A program made the translations under genes and the position numbers. The notes under the pieces are model-generated. The model was not told the origin of the DNA. It saw only the letters and a program-made list of their open reading frames with translations, and did no database searches. Shown here one piece after another: positions 25,276 through 33,756 of a DNA stretch of 64,000 nt; the first letter of the stretch is position 1; each line of letters starts with the position of its first letter. This DNA is from Cryobacterium mannosilyticum (GTDB taxonomy: Bacteria; Actinomycetota; Actinomycetes; Actinomycetales; Microbacteriaceae), in NCBI RefSeq assembly GCF_004402705.1, contig NZ_SOFM01000009.1, positions 72,579-136,578 on the forward strand, given 5' to 3'.

Positions 25276-25758
25276 CTAAATGCGACTAATGGAAAGTACG
25301 GTCAGCCTCGGGCAGTAGATGTCGAGTGTCGGCCCGCCCAGTCGGCGAACGACGGGGCCGCCGGCGTCGAGCAGCCGACGATACACGGACGGTGACCGAG
25401 CAAGAATGATCAGCGAAGCGAGCGCGATCACAATGGTGCAGGTGATCGCGAGGAGTGCACAGTCCAGCACGCAGTCGAGGCAGCCGAGCATCCCGAAGCC
25501 GGAGTGTGCGGCAACGGACAGCGCAGCGGCAGCGCTACCCGCGGCGGCGATACCCGTAACGGCGAAGCCGACATCCGCACGGTGGCTCTGGTCCGATGCG
25601 GATTCAGGTGCGGTCCCGCCGGTCTCATGCCCGGCATGGGTCGAACTCATGGCACTGAGACCGACCAGCATTGCGGCCATGGCGAGCAAGGCAACCAGGG
25701 AGGACCGGAGCGGAGGCCGCCTGAGGTGTGTCGAGCGTGCACTGCGATCGAGCTTCAT
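25276..25758 (-). CDS. DUF6153 family membrane protein
   Basis: A 160-residue protein with a signal/anchor helix (VALLAMAAMLVGLSAM), an extracytoplasmic His-containing stretch (STHAGHETGG), and a second hydrophobic stretch rich in cysteine, GMLGCLDCVLDCALLAITC near residue 90. This layout matches DUF6153, which is typical of actinobacterial copper loci. The cysteines could bind Cu(I), but no experiment on the family is known to me. It is divergent from the Met-rich gene at 26014, with a 255-base gap in which I see no other gene. Confidence 0.65.
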   Translation of the reverse strand: MKLDRSARSTHLRRPPLRSSLVALLAMAAMLVGLSAMSSTHAGHETGGTAPESASDQSHRADVGFAVTGIAAAGSAAAALSVAAHSGFGMLGCLDCVLDCALLAITCTIVIALASLIILARSPSVYRRLLDAGGPVVRRLGGPTLDIYCPRLTVLSISRI

Positions 25759-26013
25759 CTCACCTCCGAGTCCATGGCTGTCGCTGACTTCGCGTATACC
25801 CTCCCACAGTATCGACTTTCGGGTGCGGGTACCTGTGAAACGGATAGCAACGGCCGGGGCGCGGGCGGTGACTGGACTTCGCGGCCAGGACGAATGCGCA
25901 GGCGGTGGGTTTCATCGAACCTTCACACACCCGGAGGTCGAAGCTTCATGCCGCGTCCGCATGCTGGTGTGAAGGCGCCAATCGGTGCCTGAATGCGAAA
26001 GGGGCTGGGAAAG

Positions 26014-26589
26014 ATGAAAACGAACCGAAGGAGCATTACCGGAGGACTGGTTGGGCTCGGGTTGGTCGGAGCGCTCCTCACCGGCGGCGTTGTCGCCGCT
26101 CAGGCGGATGTCGGCGATGGCACGACTCCACAGCCGGTGTCGACGTCCTCGCCAGCCGTCGGAATCCGACAGTTCGGCCACATGTCCGGAACAATGCTCG
26201 GCCAGAATTCCCCGATGACCGCGGTGGCACGGTACCTCGGCCTGAACCAGACTGAGCTGCAGGACCGGCTGATGTCGGGCGAGTCGCTCGCGGCGGTCGC
26301 CAAGTCCCAGGGCAAATCTGTTTCGGGGCTCACAGACGCGATGTTCGCGGCGCTCAAGGCCAATCTCGGCACCAACACCACTCTGACATCAGATCAGAAG
26401 ACCGCAGTAGTGGCGCAGCTGAAGATTCGCGTCGACACGATGGTGAACGCGACACACACCCCGGGTGAGGGAATGGGAATGGGAATGGGAATAGGGATGG
26501 GCGTGGAACCTGGTGCCGGAATGGGCATGCACGCGGACCCGGGAATGGGCTCAGGAATGGGTTCGGGAATGACGCCGACCACGCGCTGA
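26014..26589 (+). CDS. secreted protein with Met/Gly-rich C-terminal tail
   Basis: A 191-residue secreted protein. A signal peptide (residues 1-31, AAQA cleavage region) is followed by a helical region with a spore-protease-inhibitor-like repeat (AVARYLGLNQTELQDRL, GESLAAVAKSQGKSV; residues 68-120). The tail at residues 150-187 is almost pure Met-Gly (GMGMGMGIGMGV, MGSGMGSGM). Regularly spaced methionines bind Cu(I) or Ag(I) in copper-resistance proteins, so extracellular copper chelation is likely. ATG at 26014 has GGGAAAG before it; an in-frame ATG at 25993 is less likely. It begins a plus-strand run with the cupredoxin and SHOCT genes. Confidence 0.7.
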   Translation: MKTNRRSITGGLVGLGLVGALLTGGVVAAQADVGDGTTPQPVSTSSPAVGIRQFGHMSGTMLGQNSPMTAVARYLGLNQTELQDRLMSGESLAAVAKSQGKSVSGLTDAMFAALKANLGTNTTLTSDQKTAVVAQLKIRVDTMVNATHTPGEGMGMGMGIGMGVEPGAGMGMHADPGMGSGMGSGMTPTTR

Positions 26590-26600
26590 AGGAGTGCATC

Positions 26601-27197
26601 ATGCGAAAGAAGACGATGATCGCCGCGGCGATCGCAAGCGGAACGCTGGCAATCGTGGGGCTCACGGGCCTGTCTGTTGGCGCGGGCAATGCCCTCAGCG
26701 GGGGGCAACCCCTGCCCTTGCTCGCTTCCCGATCCTCATGCCCTACCCCCCGGCTACCAGGGAGGGTCGTGAACGTGGATCTGACGAATAGGGGAGGCCC
26801 CATGATGGGCAACAGCCCCGGCATGATGTCTGGTGGCGGCAACCGGGAAATGTTCGGTGGAGCGATGCGTCTGAGCATTGATCAAGCGCTCGTTGGTCGC
26901 GGGACGGTGTCCTTTCTCGCGACCAATGGCGGCAGCATCAGCCACGAATTGGTCATCCTCCCCCTGGCTGATTCGCAGGTCGTCGGCACCCGGCCCGTGT
27001 CACGTGAAGGCCAGGTTGACGAGGAAAGGAATCTCGGCGAGGCATCCTCCAACTGCGGCGCCGGCGCCGGCGAGGGAATCGCTCCCGGAGCGTCAAGCTG
27101 GGTCACGCTGAAGCTTTCGCCCGGACGCTACGAAGTCGTCTGCAACCTGCCCGGACACTATTCGGCCGGAATGTACAGCGAGCTGACCGTCACCTGA
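26601..27197 (+). CDS. cupredoxin-like copper protein with Met-rich insert
   Basis: A 198-residue exported protein. After the signal peptide comes a Met/Gly-rich stretch (MMGNSPGMMSGGGNREMF, about residues 68-85) and then a plastocyanin/sulfocyanin-type beta domain. The type 1 copper ligands can be placed: His115 (SISHELVILPL), Cys181, His186 and Met191 (CNLPGHYSAGM). It probably carries an electron or stores copper outside the membrane. It starts 11 bases after the Met-tail gene with AAGGAG before the ATG, so the two are co-expressed. Confidence 0.82.
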   Translation: MRKKTMIAAAIASGTLAIVGLTGLSVGAGNALSGGQPLPLLASRSSCPTPRLPGRVVNVDLTNRGGPMMGNSPGMMSGGGNREMFGGAMRLSIDQALVGRGTVSFLATNGGSISHELVILPLADSQVVGTRPVSREGQVDEERNLGEASSNCGAGAGEGIAPGASSWVTLKLSPGRYEVVCNLPGHYSAGMYSELTVT

Positions 27198-27262
27198 ATT
27201 TCCAGCCCGGTCCCCGGGCACATTCACAATCAACAACGAACAAAACCGAAGGAGCAGAAGAA

Positions 27263-27532
27263 ATGATGTGGGGCAACGGATACAACATGGCGTGGGGATG
27301 GCCGGTCGGGCTACTCATGCTCGCCGCAATCGTCTTGCTGGTCATCTGGGCCGTGCGAGCGTTTGCCGGCGGAACGGATGGTGGAGGTCAACGCGGAGAT
27401 TCTCCGCTCACCCAGGGACGAGGGGAACGGAGCCAAGCACGTCAGATCCTTGATGACCGCTTCGCGAAGGGCGAATTGGACACCACGGAATATCGGGAAC
27501 GGTTGAAGCTCCTCGAAGACAAGGTCCGATGA
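27263..27532 (+). CDS. SHOCT domain small membrane protein
   Basis: An 89-residue protein with a Met/Trp/Asn-rich N-terminus (MMWGNGYNMAWGW), one transmembrane helix (residues 15-38), a Gly-rich linker, and a C-terminal SHOCT motif ILDDRFAKGELDTTEYRERL. SHOCT is a short oligomerisation domain at the end of many membrane proteins. AAGGAGCAGAAGAA before the ATG is a strong ribosome site. It lies between the cupredoxin and a two-component system. Confidence 0.8.
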   Translation: MMWGNGYNMAWGWPVGLLMLAAIVLLVIWAVRAFAGGTDGGGQRGDSPLTQGRGERSQARQILDDRFAKGELDTTEYRERLKLLEDKVR

Positions 27533-27642
27533 AAGTTCTCTCTCAACGAGTCCCGTGAGCACGGCTCAGCGTCGGCGCCGCTCGGCGGTTCCGGCGCTGC
27601 CGGCCTGTCGTTGCGGCCATAATCAGAGGAAAGGGGTGAGAC

Positions 27643-28335
27643 ATGCACAAGGTCCTGGTCGTTGACGATGAGCCGCAGATCCGGACAGTCCTGTGCGGCT
27701 ACCTGGAGGCAGAAGGTTATGAGGTGGCGGAGGCCGCGGACGGCGCTGAGGCGCTTGCGGCACTCCGCAACGATCCTCCGGCCCTCGTGCTCCTGGACGT
27801 GATGCTTCCGGGAATGGACGGACTCGAAGTCCTCCGGCAGTTGCGCAGCTTCAGCGACGCGTACGTGATCCTCCTCACAGCGCGGGCCGAGGAGGTCGAC
27901 AAGCTTGTCGGACTCGGTGTGGGTGCGGACGACTATGTGACCAAGCCGTTCAGCCCGCGCGAGGTCATGGCCCGCGTGAAGGCCATGCTGCGTCGTGACA
28001 ATCGGGGCGACCGGACCGATGCAGACCCCCTGCTTCACTTCGACGGCTTGTCCGTCAACCCGGCCCACCGGGAAGTCGAGGCGAACGGAACACCAGTGGT
28101 GCTGTCGAGCCTGGAATTTGACCTTCTCGCCGCACTTGCCGCCGAGCCCGGGCGAGTGTTTTCACGGGCGCAACTGCTGGAGAAAGTCTGGGGCTACGAC
28201 TTCTACGGCGACGAGCGGGTCGTCGATGTCCACATCCGCAGTGTGCGCGCGCGACTCGGAGACGACGCCGGCGACCCGCACCTGATTGCCACCGTGCGCG
28301 GAGTGGGCTACAAATTCGTGGGCCGGCCCCGATGA
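27643..28335 (+). CDS. OmpR-family response regulator
   Basis: A 230-residue DNA-binding response regulator. The receiver domain has the acidic pocket VVDDEP near residue 6, phospho-accepting Asp52 (LVLLDVMLPGMDGL) and switch Lys in YVTKPFSPREV. The winged-helix domain ends VRGVGYKFVGRPR. AGGGGTGAG precedes the ATG. It overlaps the sensor kinase gene by ATGA (28332-28335). Its place between the cupredoxin and CopB genes suggests a CopR/CutR-type copper regulator, although its binding site was not identified. Confidence 0.9.
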   Translation: MHKVLVVDDEPQIRTVLCGYLEAEGYEVAEAADGAEALAALRNDPPALVLLDVMLPGMDGLEVLRQLRSFSDAYVILLTARAEEVDKLVGLGVGADDYVTKPFSPREVMARVKAMLRRDNRGDRTDADPLLHFDGLSVNPAHREVEANGTPVVLSSLEFDLLAALAAEPGRVFSRAQLLEKVWGYDFYGDERVVDVHIRSVRARLGDDAGDPHLIATVRGVGYKFVGRPR

Positions 28336-29450
28336 GAATGCGCCTGTCGCTGCGGCTGTTCATCTCCTATGCCGCGGTTGCCGTGGTCGGCGGCATCGTC
28401 GCCTACCTGACAATCTCGCTGCTCGCCCCACGCCTGTTCGAGGATCGGCTGGGGATGATGATGAATAGTGACGGAACGGGCATGTCCATGGGGAGCATGG
28501 ACGCGACGAGCGTGCGCTCCGCCTTCCTCTCCGCCCTGACGACCTCGCTCATCATCGGCGTGCTGGCCAGTGTCGTCGCCGCCGGATTCGTGGCGGCGGC
28601 AGTGACCGGTCGTCTTCTCCGACCCCTCAACGCGGTGCGGGCCGCAACGAAGCTGATTGCCGCGGGAAAGTACGGAGGCACGGTTCCCGTGCCCTCCGAG
28701 CCGGAACTGGCCGCGCTGGCCACTGACGTCAACACCCTCGCCCGGGCCTTGGCCGAAACGGAGTCCCGGCGCACACGGCTGCTCGGGGAAGTTGCGCATG
28801 AGATGCGAACCCCGCTGACCGTGCTGGACGGCTACGTCGAGGGCCTGATCGACGGTGTGTTCACCGCCGGCCCCGACACGTTCGGCTCCCTCAGCGAGGA
28901 ACTGCGTCGCCTGCACCGGCTCTCCGACGACCTCTCCAGCCTCTCGCGCGCTCAAGAGCAGCGACTCGACCTGAACCCGGTCACGGCAGACCTGGCCGTC
29001 CTTGCTCGCCGCGCCGCTGCGCGCCTCTCACCTCAATTCGATGATGCGGCGGTCACGCTGAATCTTGACGCCGACACAGCACTCCCCGTGCATGTCGATC
29101 CCGACCGAATGACCCAAGTTCTGACCAACCTTCTCGGTAACGCTCTGCATGCCACTCCCGCCGGTGGAACCGTCACGATCACTGCGCGTGGTGCCGGTGG
29201 CCGCGGCGAGGTCGTCGTGAGCGATACGGGAGTGGGCCTGGACGAGGAAGATAGAGAGCGGGTATTCGAGCGGTTCTACCGTGTGCCAAGCCAGGCCCGT
29301 CGGTCAGCAGGATCGGGGATCGGCCTGACGATCGCCCGCGAGATTGCACGCGCGCACGGTGGGGACGTCACCGCATCGTCGGCCGGCCCTGAACGCGGGG
29401 CGAGCTTCACGGTAGTCCTGCCTTTGCGCATAGGCGGCCGTGAAAGCTGA
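28332..29450 (+). CDS. sensor histidine kinase with Met-rich sensor loop
   Basis: A 372-residue membrane kinase. The first transmembrane helix is about residues 10-31, a short extracytoplasmic loop runs to about residue 60, the second helix is about 65-90, then come HAMP (RLLRPLNAVRAATKLI), the H-box with His156 (EVAHEMRTPL), and ATPase motifs (NLLGNALHATP, SDTGVGLDEED, GSGIGLTIAREI). The loop holds six methionines within 15 residues (Met42-44, 51, 53, 56), an unusual density that resembles a Cu(I)/Ag(I) binding patch. It probably phosphorylates the coupled response regulator when extracellular copper rises. Confidence 0.88.
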   Translation: MRMRLSLRLFISYAAVAVVGGIVAYLTISLLAPRLFEDRLGMMMNSDGTGMSMGSMDATSVRSAFLSALTTSLIIGVLASVVAAGFVAAAVTGRLLRPLNAVRAATKLIAAGKYGGTVPVPSEPELAALATDVNTLARALAETESRRTRLLGEVAHEMRTPLTVLDGYVEGLIDGVFTAGPDTFGSLSEELRRLHRLSDDLSSLSRAQEQRLDLNPVTADLAVLARRAAARLSPQFDDAAVTLNLDADTALPVHVDPDRMTQVLTNLLGNALHATPAGGTVTITARGAGGRGEVVVSDTGVGLDEEDRERVFERFYRVPSQARRSAGSGIGLTIAREIARAHGGDVTASSAGPERGASFTVVLPLRIGGRES

Positions 29451-29597
29451 CACGTCGGGCGTCAACACGAGGGCGGGTTGCCTCGGGTGCCGCGCCGAGG
29501 GCAGCCTGCCCCGTACCTAGCCAGTGCGGCCAGGAACGCCTGGTTCTTTCTGGAGGCCAGGCCGTGGACCGTCCACGCGGCCGCTGTCGTTCACCTT

Positions 29598-31835
29598 CTA
29601 CGGGGCTTCGATCGGCACCGGAGTGGATGCCGCGTCCGAGCTGAGGCCGGCGGCCGTTGGAAGGTGAAGCCGCTTCAGGAGGAGGGCGTTGACTGCGACG
29701 ATGACGCTGGAGCCGGACATGGAGAGGGCCGCGATTTCCGGGCTCAACCGGATGCCGAGGCTGGGGAAGAAGACACCGGCGGCGATGGGGAGGGCGAGGG
29801 CGTTATAGCCGATGGCCCAGCCGAGGTTCTGGCGCATCTTGCGCAGGGTGCCCTTGCCGATCCTCAGGGCAATCGGCACATCGAGTGGGTCGGACCGCAT
29901 CAGGACCACGTCGGCGGTGTCGATGGCGACATCCGTGCCGGCGCCGATGGCGATGCCGAGGTCGGCCTGCGCCAGTGCGGGAGCGTCGTTGACTCCGTCG
30001 CCGACCATGGCGACCCGTTTGCCGGTGGCTTGGAGTTCTTTGATCTTCGCGGACTTGTCTTCGGGGAGGACCTCGGCGATGACGGTGTCGATCCCCAGTA
30101 GGGACGCGATGCGGGCGGCGGTTGCCTCGTTGTCGCCGGTGAGCATGACGACTTGGATGCCGGCGTCGTGCAGGGCGGCGACGGCGGCGGCGGCGGTTTC
30201 GCGAACGGCATCGGCGAGGGCGATCACGCCGTTGGCTTTCCCGTCGACAGCGACGAGGACGGCGGTGCGTCCGGTCGAGGCGAGTCTCTCGCGGGTTTCC
30301 GCGACCGGGTCGATGTCGATGCCCTGGGCGAGCATCAGTTTGCGGTTGCCGACGAAGACCTCGTGGCCGTTGACGGTGGCGCCGGCACCGTGGCCGGGAA
30401 CGTTGCGGAACTCGGAGGCGGTCATCACGGCTGCGCCCTGGGCGGTGGCGTAAGTGACGACGGCGCCGGCGAGGGGGTGCTCTGATTCTCGTTCGACGGC
30501 GGCGACGAGGGCGAGGAGTTCACTCTCGTCCATCCCGATTGCGACGAAGTCGGTGACTTCCGGTTTGCCCTGGGTGAGGGTGCCGGTCTTGTCCATCACG
30601 ACGGCATCGATGCGGGCCGAGGTTTCCAGGGCGGTGGCAGTCTTGAAGAGGATGCCCCGTTTGGCGCCGAGTCCGGTGCCGACCATGATCGCGGTCGGGG
30701 TGGCGAGTCCGAGGGCGTCGGGGCAGGTGATCACGACGACCGTGATTGCGAAGAGGATGGCGGTGGGCAGAGTGGACCCGAGGAGGAGCCAGGTGACGAG
30801 GGTCGCGGTGCCGCCGATCAGGGCGACCAGGACGAGCCAGAACGCGGCCCGGTCGGCGAGGCGCTGGCCGGGGGCTTTGGAGTTCTGCGCTTCCTGAACG
30901 AGGGCGACGATTCGGGCCAGGGCGGTATCGGCGCCGACCGCGGTTGCGCGGACCCGGAGGGTTCCGGTGGTGTTCACCGTTGCGCCGATCACGGGTGATC
31001 CGATGCTTTTGGCGACCGGGAGGCTTTCTCCGGTGACCATGGACTCGTCGATGTCGGATTCGCCGTCTTCGACGACACCGTCGGTGGGGATCTTCGAACC
31101 GGGGCGCACCATGAGCAGGTCGCCGGGGATCACTTCGGCGGTGGGGACCTCGACCGGTTCGCCGTCGCGGATCACGAGCGCCATCGACGGGGCGAGTTCG
31201 AGCAGGGTGCGGACAGCGTCGTTCGCGCCGCCTCTGGCGCGCATTTCGAACCAGTGGCCGAGCAGGACGAAGCTGGTCAGCACGGTCGCGGCCTCGTAGA
31301 AGACGTCGCCGCCGCCGGTGAGGGTGACGATCAGGCTGTAGACCCAGCCGGCTCCGACGCCGACGGCCACGAGGACCATCATGTCGAGGGTGCGAGCCCG
31401 CAGCGCCCGGACGGCGCCATCGAAGAAGATCCAGGCGGAGTAGAAGATGACCGGCAGGGACAGGATCAACGCGAAGATATCGTCGCGGAGACCGAATGGG
31501 GTTGGCGCGGTGAAGCCGAACACGTCGCGTCCGATCGGCGACCAGAGGGTGATCGGGATCGACAGGACGGCCGCGAGGATGAACCGGTTCCGCATGTCCT
31601 TGATCATGCCGTCCATGGACATGCCGCCGTGGCCGCCGTGTCCCATCGTGTCCTGCATGCTGCGTTCAGGTGGTGCCCCCTTGACGGCGCCCATTGTGGA
31701 GTGGTCCATTTTCGAATGACCCATTTTCGAGTGGTCCATCGGTCCCATCTTTTCCGTCTTGCCTGTCTGGTCCGACGCGTCGTGACCGCCGGACTTGCCG
31801 GTGCCGGACGACCTGGATGTGGATTTTTCGCTCAT
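29598..31835 (-). CDS. copB: CopB-like heavy-metal P-type ATPase with CPD motif
   Basis: A 745-residue P1B-type ATPase that pumps copper out of the cytosol. Its N-terminus is a His/Met/Ser-rich tail (repeats of DHSKM and GHSKM, then MGHGGHGGMSMDGM, residues 30-76) instead of a CxxC metal-binding domain. The transmembrane ion motif is TCPDALGLATP with C371-P372-D373, instead of CPC or CPH. The phosphorylation site DKTGTLTQG, the HP motif SEHPLAGA and the hinge GDGVNDAPAL are all intact. AAGGGAAGAG precedes the ATG. A CsoR-type operator lies 69 bases upstream. The CPD group may prefer a different metal or valence; copper is inferred from context. Confidence 0.88.
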   Translation of the reverse strand: MSEKSTSRSSGTGKSGGHDASDQTGKTEKMGPMDHSKMGHSKMDHSTMGAVKGAPPERSMQDTMGHGGHGGMSMDGMIKDMRNRFILAAVLSIPITLWSPIGRDVFGFTAPTPFGLRDDIFALILSLPVIFYSAWIFFDGAVRALRARTLDMMVLVAVGVGAGWVYSLIVTLTGGGDVFYEAATVLTSFVLLGHWFEMRARGGANDAVRTLLELAPSMALVIRDGEPVEVPTAEVIPGDLLMVRPGSKIPTDGVVEDGESDIDESMVTGESLPVAKSIGSPVIGATVNTTGTLRVRATAVGADTALARIVALVQEAQNSKAPGQRLADRAAFWLVLVALIGGTATLVTWLLLGSTLPTAILFAITVVVITCPDALGLATPTAIMVGTGLGAKRGILFKTATALETSARIDAVVMDKTGTLTQGKPEVTDFVAIGMDESELLALVAAVERESEHPLAGAVVTYATAQGAAVMTASEFRNVPGHGAGATVNGHEVFVGNRKLMLAQGIDIDPVAETRERLASTGRTAVLVAVDGKANGVIALADAVRETAAAAVAALHDAGIQVVMLTGDNEATAARIASLLGIDTVIAEVLPEDKSAKIKELQATGKRVAMVGDGVNDAPALAQADLGIAIGAGTDVAIDTADVVLMRSDPLDVPIALRIGKGTLRKMRQNLGWAIGYNALALPIAAGVFFPSLGIRLSPEIAALSMSGSSVIVAVNALLLKRLHLPTAAGLSSDAASTPVPIEAP

Positions 31836-31903
31836 GCGAAACTCTTCCCTTCAAAATCGGACGCTGCCGTGAGGCCGCGGCGTTATGCGACAACATCAAC
31901 TAT

Positions 31904-31920
31904 ATACCCCAAGGGGGTAT
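31904..31920. promoter_or_regulatory. CsoR-type operator upstream of copB
   Basis: ATACCCC-AAG-GGGGTAT is a perfect palindrome flanked by A/T-rich sequence, the G-tract type recognised by CsoR. It has the same arm length and 3-base centre as the boxes beside csoR at 41599-41641. It lies between the lnt stop and the copB start, so it should control copB. Confidence 0.75.
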
Positions 31921-33513
31921 CTATTGAAACCGCAGAGGGCGGTGGATTGTTCCCGACCGGCGCCGGAGCGCGCAGAGAAGGCACAGCGCCAGGCCGGCGA
32001 GACCGAGCCCGGAGACGAGCCATTCGATGCCGCTGCCGACCCGCATCGCGGGGGTGACGGTGTCGCTGAGCGGCACGGTCTGCACCATGGCGCCCGGTTC
32101 CCAGGTGGGGAGGCTGTCGAGGGTTTTGCCGTCGGGCGTGATGATCGCACTCGAGCCGACGGTGGAGATGTTGACGACGGTACGACCGGCCTCGATGGCG
32201 CGGAGCCGGGCGATGGCGAGCTGCTGCACGCTTTCGTCGGTGCGTCCGAAATCGGCGTTGTTCGTCTGGGCGAGAATGATCTGCGCCTTCCCGTCGATCA
32301 TTTCCCGGACCAGTCGGTCGTCCGCGATGTCGAAGCAGATCGCGATCCCGGCCAGGATGCCGTTGAGGTCGAACACGTTGCCGCGCGTGCCGATCTCGTA
32401 GTCACGCCAAACGAGGTCGACCAGTTCCGGCGCGAAGGGGCGCCAGAATGCTCGGTCCGGCAGGTACTCGGCGAAGGGGACCGGGTGCGCCTTGTCGTAG
32501 ACACCCACGGCGCCCTGGCCCGCCTTCCACAGGAGGGAAGAGTTGTAGAACTTGCCGTCGCGTTCCGTGATCGTGCCGGTGACCAGAGGCGCGTTCATCG
32601 CCCGGCTGATGTCGTCGCTGACCCTGGCGGCATCCGCGGATCGGGTCGGGTCGATGTCGCTGCTGTTTTCGGGCCAGACCACGAAATCGACCTCTTCGCC
32701 GCCGAGCGGCACGGTCGCGGAGGCGTGGTCGGCCAGGATCTGGCCGGGCGCGTACCGCGCGAAGAGGCCGGCATCGGAGGCGCCCTGAACCGCCGCGAGC
32801 CGTGTGCTGCCCGTCTGGATGGTGGGCAAGGCCGGCATCGCCAGCAGAATGGCAATGGCAGCGACGGCGATTCCCAACCGCAGGGCGCATTCAAGCCGGT
32901 ACTCCCGGAGCAACTGCAGTATGAGGGCGCTCAACCACACGACGATGAAGCTCAGACCGGACATGCCGACCCAGGCGACGAGGGAGCCGAAGGGGCTCTC
33001 CGACTGGGAGAGGGCCACCCGACCCCAGGCGAATCCGCCGTAGGGCCAGACCGCAGTCAGGGCTTCTCGCGCCGTCCAGATCCCGGCCACGATGACCGGA
33101 ACGACTCCGAGACGCCCCGGTGCGCCTGACCAGACTCGGGGCCCGACCCGCAGCACGACGCCGATCAGAGCAAGGCTGGCTCCGAAGAAGATGGCTTGCA
33201 GGGTGGCCAGGGCCAGCCAGGGGACCGGTCCGAGGTAAAGGGTGAGCCAGCTGATGTGTACCAGCCAGAAGGACAGGCCGGCAACCATTCCGATCAGCAA
33301 TCCGGCCCCCGGTCCGTGACCTAACAGCGCCAGGAGCATGAGGACCACCCCGACCGGAGCGAGAACCCACCAGCCTCGATCCGGGAAGGCGCCGTCGAGA
33401 ATCGCTCCGGCACCGGCCGCGAGCAGGATTGCGGCCCACAGCGGTAGTCCGGTCGCGCTCGCCAGGGTGAGGGGTCGGTGATCTGCTCGCCGCTGGAAGT
33501 CGCGGTCGAGCAT
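31921..33513 (-). CDS. lnt: apolipoprotein N-acyltransferase (island copy)
   Basis: A 530-residue membrane enzyme that adds the third acyl chain to lipoproteins. Six to seven N-terminal membrane helices (about residues 20-215) are followed by an extracytoplasmic nitrilase domain. All three catalytic residues can be placed: Glu in VVWPENSSD, Lys in VYDKAHPVPFAEYLP, and Cys in GIAICFDIADD. A C-terminal helix (GLGLAGLALCLLCAL) ends the protein. ATG at 33513 (MLDRDFQRR) was chosen; the open frame upstream is not Lnt-like. It is transcribed toward copB. Its presence with lgt, DUF305 and other exported copper proteins suggests copper-linked lipoprotein modification. Confidence 0.9.
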   Translation of the reverse strand: MLDRDFQRRADHRPLTLASATGLPLWAAILLAAGAGAILDGAFPDRGWWVLAPVGVVLMLLALLGHGPGAGLLIGMVAGLSFWLVHISWLTLYLGPVPWLALATLQAIFFGASLALIGVVLRVGPRVWSGAPGRLGVVPVIVAGIWTAREALTAVWPYGGFAWGRVALSQSESPFGSLVAWVGMSGLSFIVVWLSALILQLLREYRLECALRLGIAVAAIAILLAMPALPTIQTGSTRLAAVQGASDAGLFARYAPGQILADHASATVPLGGEEVDFVVWPENSSDIDPTRSADAARVSDDISRAMNAPLVTGTITERDGKFYNSSLLWKAGQGAVGVYDKAHPVPFAEYLPDRAFWRPFAPELVDLVWRDYEIGTRGNVFDLNGILAGIAICFDIADDRLVREMIDGKAQIILAQTNNADFGRTDESVQQLAIARLRAIEAGRTVVNISTVGSSAIITPDGKTLDSLPTWEPGAMVQTVPLSDTVTPAMRVGSGIEWLVSGLGLAGLALCLLCALRRRSGTIHRPLRFQ

Positions 33514-33626
33514 GGGACCGGCCTTCCGAAGCGTTGGCTCCGCTGCCCGGTCTGTCAGGGATGCTTCGATGTTCTCAATCCTCCCGGGACGCGCTGCGCC
33601 CGTTCCATCCTGTAAACGGCCACAGT

Positions 33627-33638
33627 CGCGATATCGCG
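33627..33638. promoter_or_regulatory. 12-bp palindrome upstream of lnt
   Basis: CGCGATATCGCG is a perfect palindrome about 114 bases before the lnt start. It could be an operator, but no other copy was noticed in the window and the regulator is unknown. Confidence 0.25.
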
Positions 33639-33718
33639 GAACCTGCCGCCCGACACCGAGCGCGCTGACGCTTTCCTGTGTGTTGTCCTGAGCAGGAGGT
33701 CCTGACGAGGCCCACCTA

Positions 33719-33737
33719 CTACTATGAATGATAGTAG
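33719..33737. promoter_or_regulatory. CTACTA-N7-TAGTAG operator (candidate BlaI site) upstream of the Met/Asp-repeat gene
   Basis: The arms CTACTAT/ATAGTAG are perfect inverted repeats around a 5-base centre (CTACTA-N7-TAGTAG). The site lies 19 bases before the start codon at 33757, in position to block transcription. The same architecture occurs at 38826-38844. A BlaI/MecI-family repressor is encoded between the two sites. Confidence 0.6.
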
Positions 33738-33756
33738 AACCGAAAGGGAGGCGCTC

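Noticed and set aside
25790..25825. CsoR box in the DUF6153/Met-tail gap (GTATACCCTCCC...)
   Set aside because: Only the left half resembles the box; no GGGGTAT arm follows, so it fails the palindrome test met by the other sites.
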